Counted from the stretch's first letter, positions 8,381 through 18,277 are shown. The stretch is DNA of 64,000 bases from Hymenobacter siberiensis (GCF_018967865.2 NZ_JAHLZY020000001.1:496001-560000), one strand, 5' to 3'. Made by a program: numbers and translations. Notes: generated by a model not told the origin, from the sequence alone.

Positions 8381-9970
8381 TTAACTGGCCAACTGGTATC
8401 CCCGCGCCAGCTCCGCGAAGGCCGCCACCTGCCCGGCTTGCCAGGCGGCATCGTGGCCCAGCTCCTGGACCAGCAGGGCGGCTACGGTGGGGGCGGCGCG
8501 TATTGCAGCGGCGGCATCCAGAAACAGCAGGCGTACACGCCGGGCCAGCACGTCTTCCACGGTGCGGGCCAGCTCGTGGCGGGCGGCCCACACTACTTCG
8601 GCCAGTAAGAATTCAAATGCTGAATCCAGCTTCGCGCCCAGCGCCGGATTGTCGGCAATGAGTTTTGATAGCGCCGGCTGGTCGCTGCCGTAGGCAGCTA
8701 AGTGGGCTGGGCCGCCGGAATTTTCGGTTGATGAGGCCGCGCCGTGAATGGCCAGGTGCGCCGTGTGGCTGGCGGCGGCCGGCAGCTGGTGCAGCTTAAT
8801 AGCTTGGTCGATGGTATCCTGGCCCATGCGGCGGTAGGTGGTCCACTTGCCGCCCGTGATGGTGATGAGGCCGCTGGCCGAAGCCACGATTTTGTGGCGG
8901 CGTGATACCTCCTTGGTTTTGGTGGAGCCCGCAGCTGAGGCCGCTAGCGGGCGCAGGCCCACGAAGATGCTGCGCACATCGGCGCGGGTAGGCGCACGGG
9001 TGAGGTACTGTGCGGCGGTGCGCAGCAGAAAGTCGATTTCGGCTTCCTGGGCGCGGGGTTCCAGGGTGGCAGTGGGCACGGGCGTATCGGTGGTGCCCAG
9101 CACGATGCGGCCCTGCCACGGCACGGCGAATAGCACGCGGCCATCGTCGGTGTGCGGAATCATGAGGGCCGCTGTGCCGGGCAGAAATGCCTGGTCCAGC
9201 ACGAGGTGCACGCCCTGGCTGGGCTGCACCAGCGGCCGGGCTTTCAGTTCGTCAAGCTGCCGGATTTCATCCACGAAAATGCCGGTGGCATTTACTACGG
9301 TTTTGGCCCTTAGCTCATATTCGCGGCCGGTTTCGAGGTCGGTGGCGCGCACGCCGGCCACGCGGCCGTGGGCGTCTTTCAGCAGGCCATGCACCGCGCA
9401 GTAGTTGAGGGCCGTGCCGCCGTGGTCGAGGCAGGTCTGGGCCAGGTTTATGGCCAGGCGGGCGTCGTCGAACTGGCCGTCGTGGTACAGCACGCCGCCG
9501 CGTAGGCCGGCCGGGCGTAGAGTGGGCAGCTGCCGCAGGGTTTCGGCCCGGCTCAGGTGGGTGGATGTGCCCAGGCTGAGGCGCCCGGCCAGCAGGTCGT
9601 ATAGCTTCAGGCCGATGGTGTAGAACGGGCCGCCCCACCAGGTATAGTTCGGGATGATAAACGCCTGATTGTGGCACAGGTGCGGCGCATTCTGCAGCAG
9701 CAGGCCGCGCTCGTGCAGCGCCTCGCGCACCAGCCCGATATCGCCCTGCGCGAGGTAGCGCACGCCGCCGTGCACCAGCTTGGTGCTGCGGCTGCTGGTG
9801 CCTTTGGCAAAATCAGCCTGCTCCAGCAGCAGCGTTTTGTAGCCCCGGCTGAGGCCGTCGAGCGCCACGCCCAGCCCCGTGGCCCCCCCGCCGATGACGA
9901 TGAGGTCCCAGGCGGGGGTATCGGTCAGCTGTTGGATTAGCGTTTCGCGGCGGTAGGGGGGGAGCATCAT
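8381..9970 (-). CDS. glpD: Glycerol-3-phosphate dehydrogenase (FAD-dependent)
   Basis: A 529-residue flavoprotein oxidising glycerol-3-phosphate to dihydroxyacetone phosphate and passing electrons to the quinone pool at the inner membrane. The N-terminal FAD fold is clear: DLIVIGGGATGLGVALD near residue 23, then LLLEQADFAKGTSSRSTKLVHGG. The middle contains VVNATGIFVDEI, and the substrate region has GRIVLGTTDTP and ITITGGKWTTYRRM. Length agrees with GlpD/GlpA enzymes. The gene stands alone between two palindromic elements, with no glpK or glpF in the window. Confidence 0.95.
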   Translation of the reverse strand: MMLPPYRRETLIQQLTDTPAWDLIVIGGGATGLGVALDGLSRGYKTLLLEQADFAKGTSSRSTKLVHGGVRYLAQGDIGLVREALHERGLLLQNAPHLCHNQAFIIPNYTWWGGPFYTIGLKLYDLLAGRLSLGTSTHLSRAETLRQLPTLRPAGLRGGVLYHDGQFDDARLAINLAQTCLDHGGTALNYCAVHGLLKDAHGRVAGVRATDLETGREYELRAKTVVNATGIFVDEIRQLDELKARPLVQPSQGVHLVLDQAFLPGTAALMIPHTDDGRVLFAVPWQGRIVLGTTDTPVPTATLEPRAQEAEIDFLLRTAAQYLTRAPTRADVRSIFVGLRPLAASAAGSTKTKEVSRRHKIVASASGLITITGGKWTTYRRMGQDTIDQAIKLHQLPAAASHTAHLAIHGAASSTENSGGPAHLAAYGSDQPALSKLIADNPALGAKLDSAFEFLLAEVVWAARHELARTVEDVLARRVRLLFLDAAAAIRAAPTVAALLVQELGHDAAWQAGQVAAFAELARGYQLAS

Positions 9971-9998
9971 GTCGCTTTATACGGCGCAGGCGGCGGAA

Positions 9999-10128
9999 CC
10001 TCACCCCCGGCCCCTCTCCAAAAGAGAGGGGAGCCATGGCGGCACGGGCATTTTTCTAAACGGTTTCGAAATCCCAACCTAGAGGCCGTTCGGCTCCCCT
10101 CTCTTTTGGAGAGGGGCTGGGGGTGAGG
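9999..10128. repeat. 130-bp inverted repeat of the CCTCACCCCC type
   Basis: Arms of about 37 bp (9999-10035 and 10092-10128) start CCTCACCCCCGGCCCCTCTCC and contain the inner palindrome CTCTCCAAAAGAGAG. The bases CAGGCGGCG occur on both sides (9987-9995 and 10137-10145), a possible short target duplication. It lies between the NRAMP-like gene and glpD. A related element is at 50415-50600. Confidence 0.85.
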
Positions 10129-10156
10129 TTTTACGTCAGGCGGCGATTCAAACCAC

Positions 10157-11353
10157 TCACCGCAGCATTCCGCCCACCTGGTCTACCAGCACGGGGATGC
10201 TCAGGCCGCCCATCACCATCACTACTATCCAGCCGGCGGCCAGCATCCAGCGCGGGTGGCGGTAGTTGCCCATCAGGCGGCGGCTGGTGGCTGCTACCAG
10301 CACGATGCCCAGCGCGATGGGCAGAATCAGCCCATTGATGGCCCCGGCGAAAATGAGCAGCTGCGTGGGCTTGCCGATGAAGACAAAAATACTGGTTGAT
10401 AGAATGATAAACACTGAAATGCACGCCCGCTCATACCGCGCAAAAACCGGGTGAAAGGTCTTGAAAAACGATACCGACGTGTACGCCGCGCCCACCACCG
10501 ACGAAATAGCCGCGCTCCACAAAATCACCCCGAACACCCGGAAGCCCACCTCGCCTGCCGCCGCGCGGAATACGCCCGCCGCCGGGTTGTCGGCCTCCAG
10601 CACTGCCCCGTGGCTGAGCACGCCCACAATGGCCAGAAACAGCACAAACCGCATCACCGTGGAAATAACGATGCCGCTCACGGCACTACGCGTCACTTCC
10701 GCTTGGTTTTCAATGCCCTTGATGCCCGCATCGAGCAGCCGGTGCGCGCCCGAAAACGTGATGTAGCCGCCCACCGTGCCGCCCACAATCGTCACAATAG
10801 CGGCCGCGCTGATTTTGACCGGCAGCAGCGTGTGGTGCAGTGCCTGCAACAGGGGAGGGTGCGCGCTGAAGGCAATGCCCAGCGTGAGCAGAATCTTGAC
10901 GGTGCCGAGAATCTTGGTGAAGCCGTCGAGCATCTTCCCGATTTCGCGCACCCAGAACAGCAGCAGCGCCACCCCGCAGCTGATGATGGCGCCCTGCTCG
11001 TAGCTCAGGCCGGTGAGTACATTCAGCCCCAGCCCGCAGCCCGCAATGTTGCCGATATTGAAGGCGAAGCCGCCCAAAATAACCAGCGCCGCCAGCAGGT
11101 AGCCCAGTCCCGGCAGCAGCCGGTTGGCCAGGTCCTGCGCCCGCAGCTCGCTCACCGTGAGGATGCGCCAGGTGTTGAGCTGCGCGCCTACATCGAGCAC
11201 CACCGAAATCAGAATGACAAACCCGAAGCTGGTGAGCAGCTGCTGGGTAAATACCGTGGTCTGGGTAAGAAACCCCGGCCCGATGGACGAGTTGGCCATC
11301 AGAAATGCCGCCCCCAGGCTGGCCCCACCGAATGTGCGAAACTTCGGCTTCAT
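10157..11353 (-). CDS. NRAMP-like transporter of the oxoprolinase operon
   Basis: A 398-residue membrane protein with about 11 helices and NRAMP-family character. [24 protein letters not shown] near the N-terminus replaces the metal-binding DPGN of true NRAMP carriers, and [20 protein letters not shown] is the central motif. The start ATG at 11353 overlaps the pxpA stop in an ATGA arrangement, so the two are translationally coupled. Bacillus subtilis has the same pairing (ycsG beside ycsF). Because the metal-site Asp is absent, the cargo may be an organic substrate such as 5-oxoproline rather than a divalent metal; that is inference. Confidence 0.85.
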   Translation of the reverse strand: MKPKFRTFGGASLGAAFLMANSSIGPGFLTQTTVFTQQLLTSFGFVILISVVLDVGAQLNTWRILTVSELRAQDLANRLLPGLGYLLAALVILGGFAFNIGNIAGCGLGLNVLTGLSYEQGAIISCGVALLLFWVREIGKMLDGFTKILGTVKILLTLGIAFSAHPPLLQALHHTLLPVKISAAAIVTIVGGTVGGYITFSGAHRLLDAGIKGIENQAEVTRSAVSGIVISTVMRFVLFLAIVGVLSHGAVLEADNPAAGVFRAAAGEVGFRVFGVILWSAAISSVVGAAYTSVSFFKTFHPVFARYERACISVFIILSTSIFVFIGKPTQLLIFAGAINGLILPIALGIVLVAATSRRLMGNYRHPRWMLAAGWIVVMVMGGLSIPVLVDQVGGMLR

Positions 11354-12132
11354 CGGGCGCTTTTTGAGTTGGTGGCTTGCAGCTGCACGCCGGCGGCGCG
11401 TAGCTCTGTGTTCAGGCGCTGGGCAAATTCGAGGGCGTGGGCCCCGTCGCCGTGCAGGCACACGGTATCGGCCCGGATGGCCACGTCGGTGCCCTGCTGG
11501 GTGCGTACGCCGCCGCCTTGCACCATGCGCAGCACCTGCGCAATGGCCACGTTGGCATCGGTGATGAGGGCGTCGGGCTGGCGGCGCGGGGTGAGGGTGC
11601 CGTTGGCCTGGTAAGTGCGGTCGGCAAATACTTCGTGGGCGGTGCGCAGGCCCAACTGCTCGCCGGCTTTGGTGAGCTCGGAGCCGGCCAGGCCGTAGAG
11701 CACCAGTTCGGGCTGCACCTTGTACACGGCTTCGGCAATGGCGGTGGCCAGCGCGGCGTTGGTGGCGGCCATGTTGTAGAGCGCGCCGTGGGGCTTGAGG
11801 TGGTGGAGGTAGCCGCCCTCGGCCTTCGCCACGGCCTGAATGGCTCCCAGCTGATACACCGTCATATCAAAGGCTTCTTCGGGCGAAATGGCTATGTCGC
11901 GCCGGCCGAAGCCCACCAAATCGGGCAGGCCGGGGTGGGCCCCAATGGCCACGTTGTGCTGTAGCGCGGCCCGCACGGTGGCGCGCATCACGGCCGGGTC
12001 GCCGGCGTGGTAGCCGCAGGCAATGTTGGCCGAGGTGATGAAGGGCATGAGCGCGGCATCGTGGCCCAGGGTCCAGGCCCCGAAGCTTTCGCCCATGTCG
12101 CAGTTCAGGTCAACGGAGTGGGTTGGGGGCAT
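11350..12132 (-). CDS. pxpA: 5-oxoprolinase subunit A
   Basis: A 260-residue protein of the LamB/YcsF family. The N-terminal block [19 protein letters not shown] is diagnostic, followed by [13 protein letters not shown] and [13 protein letters not shown]. With PxpB and PxpC it forms the ATP-dependent 5-oxoprolinase that opens 5-oxoproline (pyroglutamate) to glutamate in the cytoplasm, a damage-control or salvage step. It is third in the order pxpB-pxpC-pxpA-transporter. A 117-bp palindromic element sits between pxpC and pxpA, which could attenuate or process the message. Start ATG at 12132. Confidence 0.95.
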   Translation of the reverse strand: MPPTHSVDLNCDMGESFGAWTLGHDAALMPFITSANIACGYHAGDPAVMRATVRAALQHNVAIGAHPGLPDLVGFGRRDIAISPEEAFDMTVYQLGAIQAVAKAEGGYLHHLKPHGALYNMAATNAALATAIAEAVYKVQPELVLYGLAGSELTKAGEQLGLRTAHEVFADRTYQANGTLTPRRQPDALITDANVAIAQVLRMVQGGGVRTQQGTDVAIRADTVCLHGDGAHALEFAQRLNTELRAAGVQLQATNSKSAR

Positions 12133-12160
12133 AAGCAGGGAAAGAGGAATAAATAAGCCA

Positions 12161-12277
12161 ATAAGAACGTCATGCTGAGCGCAGCCGAAGCATCTCGCGT
12201 GGGGTAGTAATCAAATCGATTCGGAATTAGTGGTGGCACACGAGATGCTTCGGCTGCGCTCAGCATGACGTTCTTAT
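12161..12277. repeat. GTCATG-family palindrome between pxpC and pxpA
   Basis: Arms reading ATAAGAACGTCATGCTGAGC and onward, about 45 bp each, are near-perfect complements around a 25-base loop. The element ends one base before the pxpC stop codon, so it was inserted inside the operon. Confidence 0.9.
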
Positions 12278-12278
12278 T

Positions 12279-13280
12279 TCAGACTCGAAAAACCGCTGCA
12301 ATCCCGCTTTGCAACCCGCGCAGCCGCGCTTCCTGCGCAAGGTACAGCGCCTGCGCCTCGTCCAGCGTCAGTTTCTCAAACCGCAGCTGCTGCCCCGGCC
12401 GCGCCTGCGCCAGCGCCGAAAAATCGGCACTGATAACCTGCGCCAGGCGGGGGTAGCCGCCGGTGGTCTGGTGGTCGGCCAGCAGCACAATGGGCTGCCC
12501 GCCGGCCGGCACCTGCACCGTGCCGAGCGTAACGGCGCTCGACAGCAGCTCCGTCGCGGCGGGCCGCTCAAGTTTCGGCCCCTGCAGGCGGTAGCCCATG
12601 CGGTCGGCCTCGGGCGTGATGGTGAACGGCTCCCGCCAGAAAGCCCGCTGGCTGGCGGCCGAAAACTGCGCGTACTCCGGCCCGGGCACGGCGCGGATAA
12701 CGGGCTCTGGCCGGGGCATTGGGCACAGGTCCGGGCCGGGCGTGAAGCGGGCCTGGTTCCATTGTTCTTGGCTGTTGAAAAGGGAAGCCCGAATTGCCGC
12801 GCCAGTGGCGGAAGACTCACCAATTGGCAGCTCATCACCCGCCCGCAATGCCCGGCCATCCAATCCTCCAAAGCCAGCCCGTAAATACGTGCTGCGGCTG
12901 CCCAGCACCAGCTGCACGGCCACGCCGCCCGCCACCGCCAGGTACGCCCTGCATCCCGCCACGGCCGGCCCAAATGCCAGCTCCGCGCCGGCCGCCACCC
13001 AAATGGCGCGGTCCCGCCCCACCGGCTGCCCGTTGAGGGTGGGGGAAAAGTGCGCCCCGGTAAGGGCAATAAGGTGGTTGGTTTCGAAGCGGATTTTTGG
13101 GCCGAGCAAGGTGCTTTCGAGGCCGGCGGTATTGTCCTCATTACCCACCAGCAGGTTGGCCACGCGCAGGGCCACGGCATCCATCGCGCCACTCACGATG
13201 ATGCCATGCTGCTGGTAGCCGAAGCGGCCGAGGTCCTGCACGGTGGTCAGCAGGCCGGGACGGAGAATGTGCAGACTCAT
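12279..13280 (-). CDS. pxpC: 5-oxoprolinase subunit C (biotin-dependent carboxyltransferase-like)
   Basis: A 333-residue protein of the KipA/PxpC family. Diagnostic segments are LRPGLLTTVQDLGRFGYQQ at the N-terminus, SGAMDAVALRVANLLVGN, and the late LADHQTTGGYPRLAQV. It is the partner of PxpB in the 5-oxoprolinase complex. ATG at 13280 overlaps the pxpB stop by 4 bases, showing translational coupling. The longer upstream frame is only read-through into pxpB and was not used. The stop codon directly abuts the palindromic element at 12161-12277. Confidence 0.95.
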   Translation of the reverse strand: MSLHILRPGLLTTVQDLGRFGYQQHGIIVSGAMDAVALRVANLLVGNEDNTAGLESTLLGPKIRFETNHLIALTGAHFSPTLNGQPVGRDRAIWVAAGAELAFGPAVAGCRAYLAVAGGVAVQLVLGSRSTYLRAGFGGLDGRALRAGDELPIGESSATGAAIRASLFNSQEQWNQARFTPGPDLCPMPRPEPVIRAVPGPEYAQFSAASQRAFWREPFTITPEADRMGYRLQGPKLERPAATELLSSAVTLGTVQVPAGGQPIVLLADHQTTGGYPRLAQVISADFSALAQARPGQQLRFEKLTLDEAQALYLAQEARLRGLQSGIAAVFRV

Positions 13281-13993
13281 GGCTGCGGCGGCTGAATCTC
13301 CGCAAACTCCGCCTCTGAAATTGCCACAAACCGCAGCTTTTGCCCCGCCCGCAGCCGGCTGGGCTGCTCCCATCCGGCATCGAACAGCGCCAGGGGCGTG
13401 CGGCCAATAAGCTGCCAGCCGCCCGGCGTGGGCAGCGAGTAAATCCCCGTTTGCGGCCCCGCGATGCCTACCGTGCCGGCCGGTACCAGCGGGCGCGGCT
13501 GCGGCCGGCGCGGCGTGGCCAGCCGCGCATCGAGCCCGCCCACGTAGGGGAAGCCGGGTGCGAAGCCAATCATATGCACCAAGTATTCGGGGGCCGTGTG
13601 CAGGGCAATTACTGCCGCCGGGCTCAGTCCGGTGTGCTGGGCTACGAAGGCTAAATCCGGCCCGAACGCGCCGCCGTAGCACACCGGGATTTCCACTACT
13701 TTGGTTTCTTCGGCGGCTTCAGCTTCTCCAGAAACCGGGAGTAGCTCGCGCAGCTGGGCCGCCACCCGCTCGTAGGGCATGTGCTGGCCGTTGCCGCTGG
13801 CCAGCCACGGGTCGTAATAGACGGTGAGTGTAGTGAAGGCGGGTACCATCTCGCGCAGGCCCGCAAACGGCTGCCGCAGCAGCCGGGCGCTGAAAGCCGC
13901 GATGGCCCGGTGCGTAGCCGCACTGATATCGTTGCCGAATTCCAGCACCACGGCCGCATCGCCTAGCGGGTACAGCCGCACGGGCAATGACAT
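13277..13993 (-). CDS. pxpB: 5-oxoprolinase subunit B
   Basis: A 238-residue protein of the KipI/PxpB family, with RLYPLGDAAVVLEFGN at the N-terminus. The C-terminal half has the family hallmark YLVHMIGFAPGFPYVGGLD and then VGIAGPQTGIYSLPTPGGW. It is the first gene of the oxoprolinase operon. Start ATG 13993 puts the conserved PLGD eight residues in, as in homologues. A GTG at 14020 is in frame and would add nine residues. The divergent M1 peptidase gene starts 71 bases away, so both promoters lie in this short gap. Confidence 0.93.
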   Translation of the reverse strand: MSLPVRLYPLGDAAVVLEFGNDISAATHRAIAAFSARLLRQPFAGLREMVPAFTTLTVYYDPWLASGNGQHMPYERVAAQLRELLPVSGEAEAAEETKVVEIPVCYGGAFGPDLAFVAQHTGLSPAAVIALHTAPEYLVHMIGFAPGFPYVGGLDARLATPRRPQPRPLVPAGTVGIAGPQTGIYSLPTPGGWQLIGRTPLALFDAGWEQPSRLRAGQKLRFVAISEAEFAEIQPPQP

Positions 13994-14031
13994 GGCAGAC
14001 GGCGGCAGCACGGTACTCACGAAGCAGCGGT

Positions 14032-14039
14032 TACTTTTG
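14032..14039 (+). promoter_or_regulatory. Candidate -7 box for the M1 peptidase gene
   Basis: TACTTTTG matches TAnnTTTG and lies 25 bases before the ATG at 14065. No clear -33 TTG was found at the usual distance. Confidence 0.45.
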
Positions 14040-14064
14040 AAGCTCTCAGCACTGGCCTATTCCA

Positions 14065-16701
14065 ATGACATTTCGCTTTTGTAAATATGGCAGGGCCGGG
14101 GCGGTTCTGCTCGCACTGCTTGCCACCGCCTGCCACCGCGCGCCCATGTTCACCACGCCCGTGACCACTGCGAAAGCGCCGCTGCCCACCGAGCCCACCG
14201 AGCCCGACCCGCCCGTGACCACCGGCGTCTCCGAAATGGTGGCCGTGGCGCGCAAGGCCACCATCAGCGGGGTGGCCTATAACCTTAGCCTGCATGTTCC
14301 GGCGCTGAAAACGGAGCCCATTGAAGCCATTGAGCAGGTTTCCTTCAATCTGAAGGATAATCGCCACCCGGTACAGCTTGACTTTAAAGCCCCCACCGGC
14401 CACCTGCACAGCCTCATCGTCAACGGCCAGCCCGTGGCCCTCGACCACCGCAACGAGCACCTCGTGCTGCCTGTCGCCGCCCTGCGCCGGGGCCATAACG
14501 TGGCCGAAATTCGCCTGCGGGCTGGCGAGCAGTCACTCAATCGCAACGACGATTACCTCTACACGCTGCTGGTGCCCGACCGCGCCCGCACCGTCGTGCC
14601 CGTGTTCGACCAGCCCAATTTGAAAGCCACGTTCACGCTGGCCCTCACCGTGCCCGCCGGCTGGCAAGCCATAGCCAACGCCCCCGTGCAGGATTCGACC
14701 CTGAATGGAGCAACGAAACAGTATCTTTTTGCTGCTTCCGACAGCATGAGTACCTACCTGTTTTCCTTCGCGGCGGGTAAGTTCACGCGGCTAAACCGGA
14801 CGCTGAACGGCCGGGCTATGAGCCTGCTGCACCGCGAAACCGACTCCACGAAGCTGCGTCTGAGCCTCGACCCCATTTTCCAGCTGCACGCCGATGCGCT
14901 GGCGTTTATGACTGCGTACACCGGCCTGCCGTACCCGTTTCAGAAGTTTGATTTCGTGGCCATTCCCGACTTCCAATACGGGGGCATGGAGCACGTGGGG
15001 GCCATTGATTACAAGGCCTCTACGCTGTTTCTGGACGAGGGTGCGACCCAGGACCAGGTGCTGGCCCGCAGCAGCCTGATAGCGCACGAAACGGCGCACA
15101 TGTGGTTCGGCGATTTGGTGACCATGCAGTGGTTCAACGACGTGTGGATGAAGGAGGTATTCGCCAATTTCATGGCCGATAAAATCACGCAGGTGGCCGT
15201 CAAAAACTCGAACTACGACCTCAAATTCGTTATCGACCACTACCCCGCCGCCTACGGCATCGACCGCACCGCCGGGGCTAACCCCATTCGCCAGCCGCTG
15301 ACCAACCTGCAGGACGCGGGCTCGCTCTACGGCAATATCATCTACCACAAAGCGCCCATCATGATGCGCCAGCTGGAGCGCCTGATGGGGCCCGAACCCT
15401 TCCGCGATGGCCTGCGCGAATACCTCAAAACCTACGCCCACGGCAACGCCACCTGGCCCGACCTCATCAAAATCCTCGACGCCCGCACGCCTGCCGACCT
15501 ACAAGCCTGGAACCAGGTGTGGGTGAACCAGCCCGGCCGCCCTGTCTTCACCGCCGACCTGCAAACCAGCGCCAATAAAATCACCAGCCTCACCCTCACC
15601 CAGCGCGCCGAAGATGGCTCCGACCGCCTCTGGCCCCAGCTCTTCGAAGTGCTGCTGATGTACCCCGACGGCCACACCAAAGAGCTGACCGTGAACATGA
15701 ACGCGCGTACCGTGCCCGTAACCCAGGCCGTGGGCGAGCCCGCCCCGCGCCTCGTGCTTTACAACTCGTCGGGCCTGGGCTACGGCGTGTTTCCGACCGC
15801 CCCGGCGCTAACCGCGCAGCTTTCGAAGCTGAAAAACCCGGTGGCCCGCGCCGCCGCCTACGTCAACCTTTACGAGAACATGCTCAACGGCCAGGTTATC
15901 CGGCCGCTGGCGCTGCTCAGCGTGTATCGGCAAGCCCTTACCCTGGAGCCCGAGGAGCTGAATCTGAAGCTGCTCACAGGGCAGGCCAGCGCTGTTTTCT
16001 GGCAGTTTCTCACGCCCACCCAGCGGCTGGCCGTGGGGCCGGCTTTGGAGAAGGACCTGTGGGCGGCATTGCAGAAAAACCCCTCGGTCAATTCCCAGAA
16101 GCTGCTTTTCAAAACCTACCAGTCCGTGGCGCTCAGCCTGCCGGCGCAGGCCCGCCTCTACCACATCTGGCAAACCGAAAAAGCGCCCGCCCGCGTGAAG
16201 CTGACTGAGGACGACTACACCGCCCTGGCCCTGGCGCTGGCCGTGCGCGACTATCCGGCCGCTGAGCCCATTCTGCCCCAGCAGCTGGCCCGCATCAAAA
16301 ACCCCGACCGCCGCCAACGCCTCGAATTCCTGATGCCCGCCCTTTCGCCCGACGGGGCTACCCGCGACGCTTTTTTTGCTTCGCTGAAAGACAAAGCCGG
16401 CCGTGCCAAAGAGGCCTGGGTGACGGCCGCGCTGGGTTATCTGCACCACCCGCAGCGCCAGGCCACGTCCGAAAAATACCTGCCCGCCAGTTTGGATTTG
16501 CTCCAGGAAATCCAGCTCACCGGCGATATTTTCTTCCCCTACGGCTGGTTGCAGGCTTCGCTGGGCAGCTACCAATCGGCCACGGCCGCCGCCACGGTGC
16601 GGGCCTTTCTGGCCGCGCATCCGGACTACAACCCGCAGCTGCGCGCCAAGCTGCTGCAAGCCAGCGACGACCTGCTGCGAGCCGAGAAGCTGGCGCGGTA
16701 G
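14065..16701 (+). CDS. M1-family aminopeptidase, lipoprotein
   Basis: An 878-residue zinc aminopeptidase. The N-terminus is a lipoprotein signal with lipobox LLATAC (Cys near residue 23), so the enzyme is anchored in a membrane facing the periplasm or outside. The catalytic zinc motif HETAHMWFGD begins near residue 341, with the third ligand in NDVWMKEVFANF about 20 residues later. The exopeptidase motif reads GGMEHVGAI instead of the usual GAMEN. The N-terminal beta domain (about 60-230) and a long helical C-terminal region complete the M1 layout. It likely trims peptides outside the cytoplasm, beside M20, S9 and other peptidases in this region. Confidence 0.93.
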   Translation: MTFRFCKYGRAGAVLLALLATACHRAPMFTTPVTTAKAPLPTEPTEPDPPVTTGVSEMVAVARKATISGVAYNLSLHVPALKTEPIEAIEQVSFNLKDNRHPVQLDFKAPTGHLHSLIVNGQPVALDHRNEHLVLPVAALRRGHNVAEIRLRAGEQSLNRNDDYLYTLLVPDRARTVVPVFDQPNLKATFTLALTVPAGWQAIANAPVQDSTLNGATKQYLFAASDSMSTYLFSFAAGKFTRLNRTLNGRAMSLLHRETDSTKLRLSLDPIFQLHADALAFMTAYTGLPYPFQKFDFVAIPDFQYGGMEHVGAIDYKASTLFLDEGATQDQVLARSSLIAHETAHMWFGDLVTMQWFNDVWMKEVFANFMADKITQVAVKNSNYDLKFVIDHYPAAYGIDRTAGANPIRQPLTNLQDAGSLYGNIIYHKAPIMMRQLERLMGPEPFRDGLREYLKTYAHGNATWPDLIKILDARTPADLQAWNQVWVNQPGRPVFTADLQTSANKITSLTLTQRAEDGSDRLWPQLFEVLLMYPDGHTKELTVNMNARTVPVTQAVGEPAPRLVLYNSSGLGYGVFPTAPALTAQLSKLKNPVARAAAYVNLYENMLNGQVIRPLALLSVYRQALTLEPEELNLKLLTGQASAVFWQFLTPTQRLAVGPALEKDLWAALQKNPSVNSQKLLFKTYQSVALSLPAQARLYHIWQTEKAPARVKLTEDDYTALALALAVRDYPAAEPILPQQLARIKNPDRRQRLEFLMPALSPDGATRDAFFASLKDKAGRAKEAWVTAALGYLHHPQRQATSEKYLPASLDLLQEIQLTGDIFFPYGWLQASLGSYQSATAAATVRAFLAAHPDYNPQLRAKLLQASDDLLRAEKLAR

Positions 16702-16744
16702 TGGTGCTGACGTGACGCATAGGCCTACTCAAATCACCGAAATA

Positions 16745-18043
16745 ATGGTCAGTCCCAGTAGCATCAAAAGCAGCTTCCGCCATGCCATCCAACGCGGTAC
16801 CGGCCGGGCTCATTTGCTGGCCCTGGCCCATCCCGGGGTCGATTTTTCGTCGTCTATTATTGAGGCGGCGCTGAAGAATTTTGCCTACGACGGGCAGTCC
16901 GAGCCCAGCCGCGCACTTTATCTCTACGAGCTGTATTGCCTGTCGGCGCAGCAGGGCCGGATTCGGCGGGCCGTGCTGCAGGCTTTGGCCACGGAACAGG
17001 ATGATACCTGGACGCTGACTCAGCTATTTGCGTTGGCTTTGCTTTTTGCGCAGCACGGCGATGCCGCCGCCCGCCAGGCCATGTACCGCCGTTTTCTGAA
17101 CCACCCGATTAGCGGTTCCGATTGGGTTGGGGCCGAAGAAATTATGACGCTAGATGGCCTAGAAGGGCTTCAATACATTGCGCGCAAATTTGGCCGGGTT
17201 CTGGCCCGAAACCCCGATGACTGGCAGGACGACCACCTCATTCTCGCCTTCCAAGAGCAGCATCCCGCCGTGGATGCCTGGGCGGAATTGCGGCAGCTAG
17301 CCGAGCAGGACGAGGACGTGCGCCGCTACCTGCGATGCGTGCAGGCCACGCGCGAGCTGCGGGCTGCCCCACCCGAGCCTCAGCCCCAGCCCGGCTTGGA
17401 CGACCTTCTGCAAAGCGCCAGTCGCGCCTACGGTCGCTTTGCGCTGAGGCGGGCTGCGCTGAAACCCGACGAAATTCTGCAGCTGGCCGAGCGCCTGCTG
17501 ACGGAGCAAAACCAAAAAGTGCGGGAAAATCTGCTGCACGTTTTCACCCGGATTAAATTTCCGCTGGCCTACCAGCCCATCCTGGCATGGGCCCGCCAGA
17601 AGATAAACAGCCAAAACCGCCTCACGATTGAATACGCCATCGAAGCCTTGCAACACCTGCACGCGCCGGACATCCGCGCATTTGCGTTGGAACGATTGGC
17701 AGCTACTAGCCGCCCTGGCCGGTATACCGACCTGCTCGTCAGCAATTATCAGGCGGGCGATGCCCCGCTACTGACCAGTCTCGTGGCTCGCACCCACGAT
17801 GAGCACATGCTGGAAATGCTGGCCGGCAGCTACACCGCTATTTACCGGCTCAATAAGACGCCGGAATGCGCCGCGCCCTTGCTGGCCCTGTATCAGAAGA
17901 TGACTTGTGGCATTCACCGCCGGGACGTCGTGGAGTTGCTTATTGAAAACGAGGTGCTGCCGGCCTGGCTGAACGAGGAGTTCCCGTTCGATAGCTACGT
18001 CGAAACGCGCTTGCTGCACCAGCCTCGTTCTATACTGCGGTAG
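16745..18043 (+). CDS. HEAT-repeat-like protein of unknown function
   Basis: A 432-residue soluble protein, mostly helical, with no signal peptide. Helix pairs such as VRENLLHVFTRIKFPLAYQP and LTIEYAIEALQHLHAPDIRA look like HEAT or ARM repeats, which act as protein-binding scaffolds. The start is taken at ATG 16745; a GTG at 16712 would add 11 residues. It begins 43 bases after the M1 peptidase stop and could be cotranscribed. It is not recognised as a named family. Confidence 0.75.
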   Translation: MVSPSSIKSSFRHAIQRGTGRAHLLALAHPGVDFSSSIIEAALKNFAYDGQSEPSRALYLYELYCLSAQQGRIRRAVLQALATEQDDTWTLTQLFALALLFAQHGDAAARQAMYRRFLNHPISGSDWVGAEEIMTLDGLEGLQYIARKFGRVLARNPDDWQDDHLILAFQEQHPAVDAWAELRQLAEQDEDVRRYLRCVQATRELRAAPPEPQPQPGLDDLLQSASRAYGRFALRRAALKPDEILQLAERLLTEQNQKVRENLLHVFTRIKFPLAYQPILAWARQKINSQNRLTIEYAIEALQHLHAPDIRAFALERLAATSRPGRYTDLLVSNYQAGDAPLLTSLVARTHDEHMLEMLAGSYTAIYRLNKTPECAAPLLALYQKMTCGIHRRDVVELLIENEVLPAWLNEEFPFDSYVETRLLHQPRSILR

Positions 18044-18277
18044 CGAAGAACCGCTCGCATCCTGTGTCAGCACTTTCTCCACTAGCAGCAGCGGCTTCGC
18101 GACACCCAAAAGCAGGTTGGGGAAAAGCATCAACCGGTGGAATATAATGAAAGGCCCAGTCCCTTTAAGAATGCTTCCGGCCCCCGATGCAGCGTGGCAT
18201 TTTGCCGTAATCTGGTGGTAATTTCGGCCGGGCCAGGCAGGCTGGTCCGCCGATGTATTTCTCCGAAAATTCTCCCG

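Noticed and set aside
12279..13682. 467-codon frame extending pxpC upstream
   Set aside because: The extra 134 codons lie in another frame of pxpB; the 4-base overlap start at 13280 gives the expected family length.
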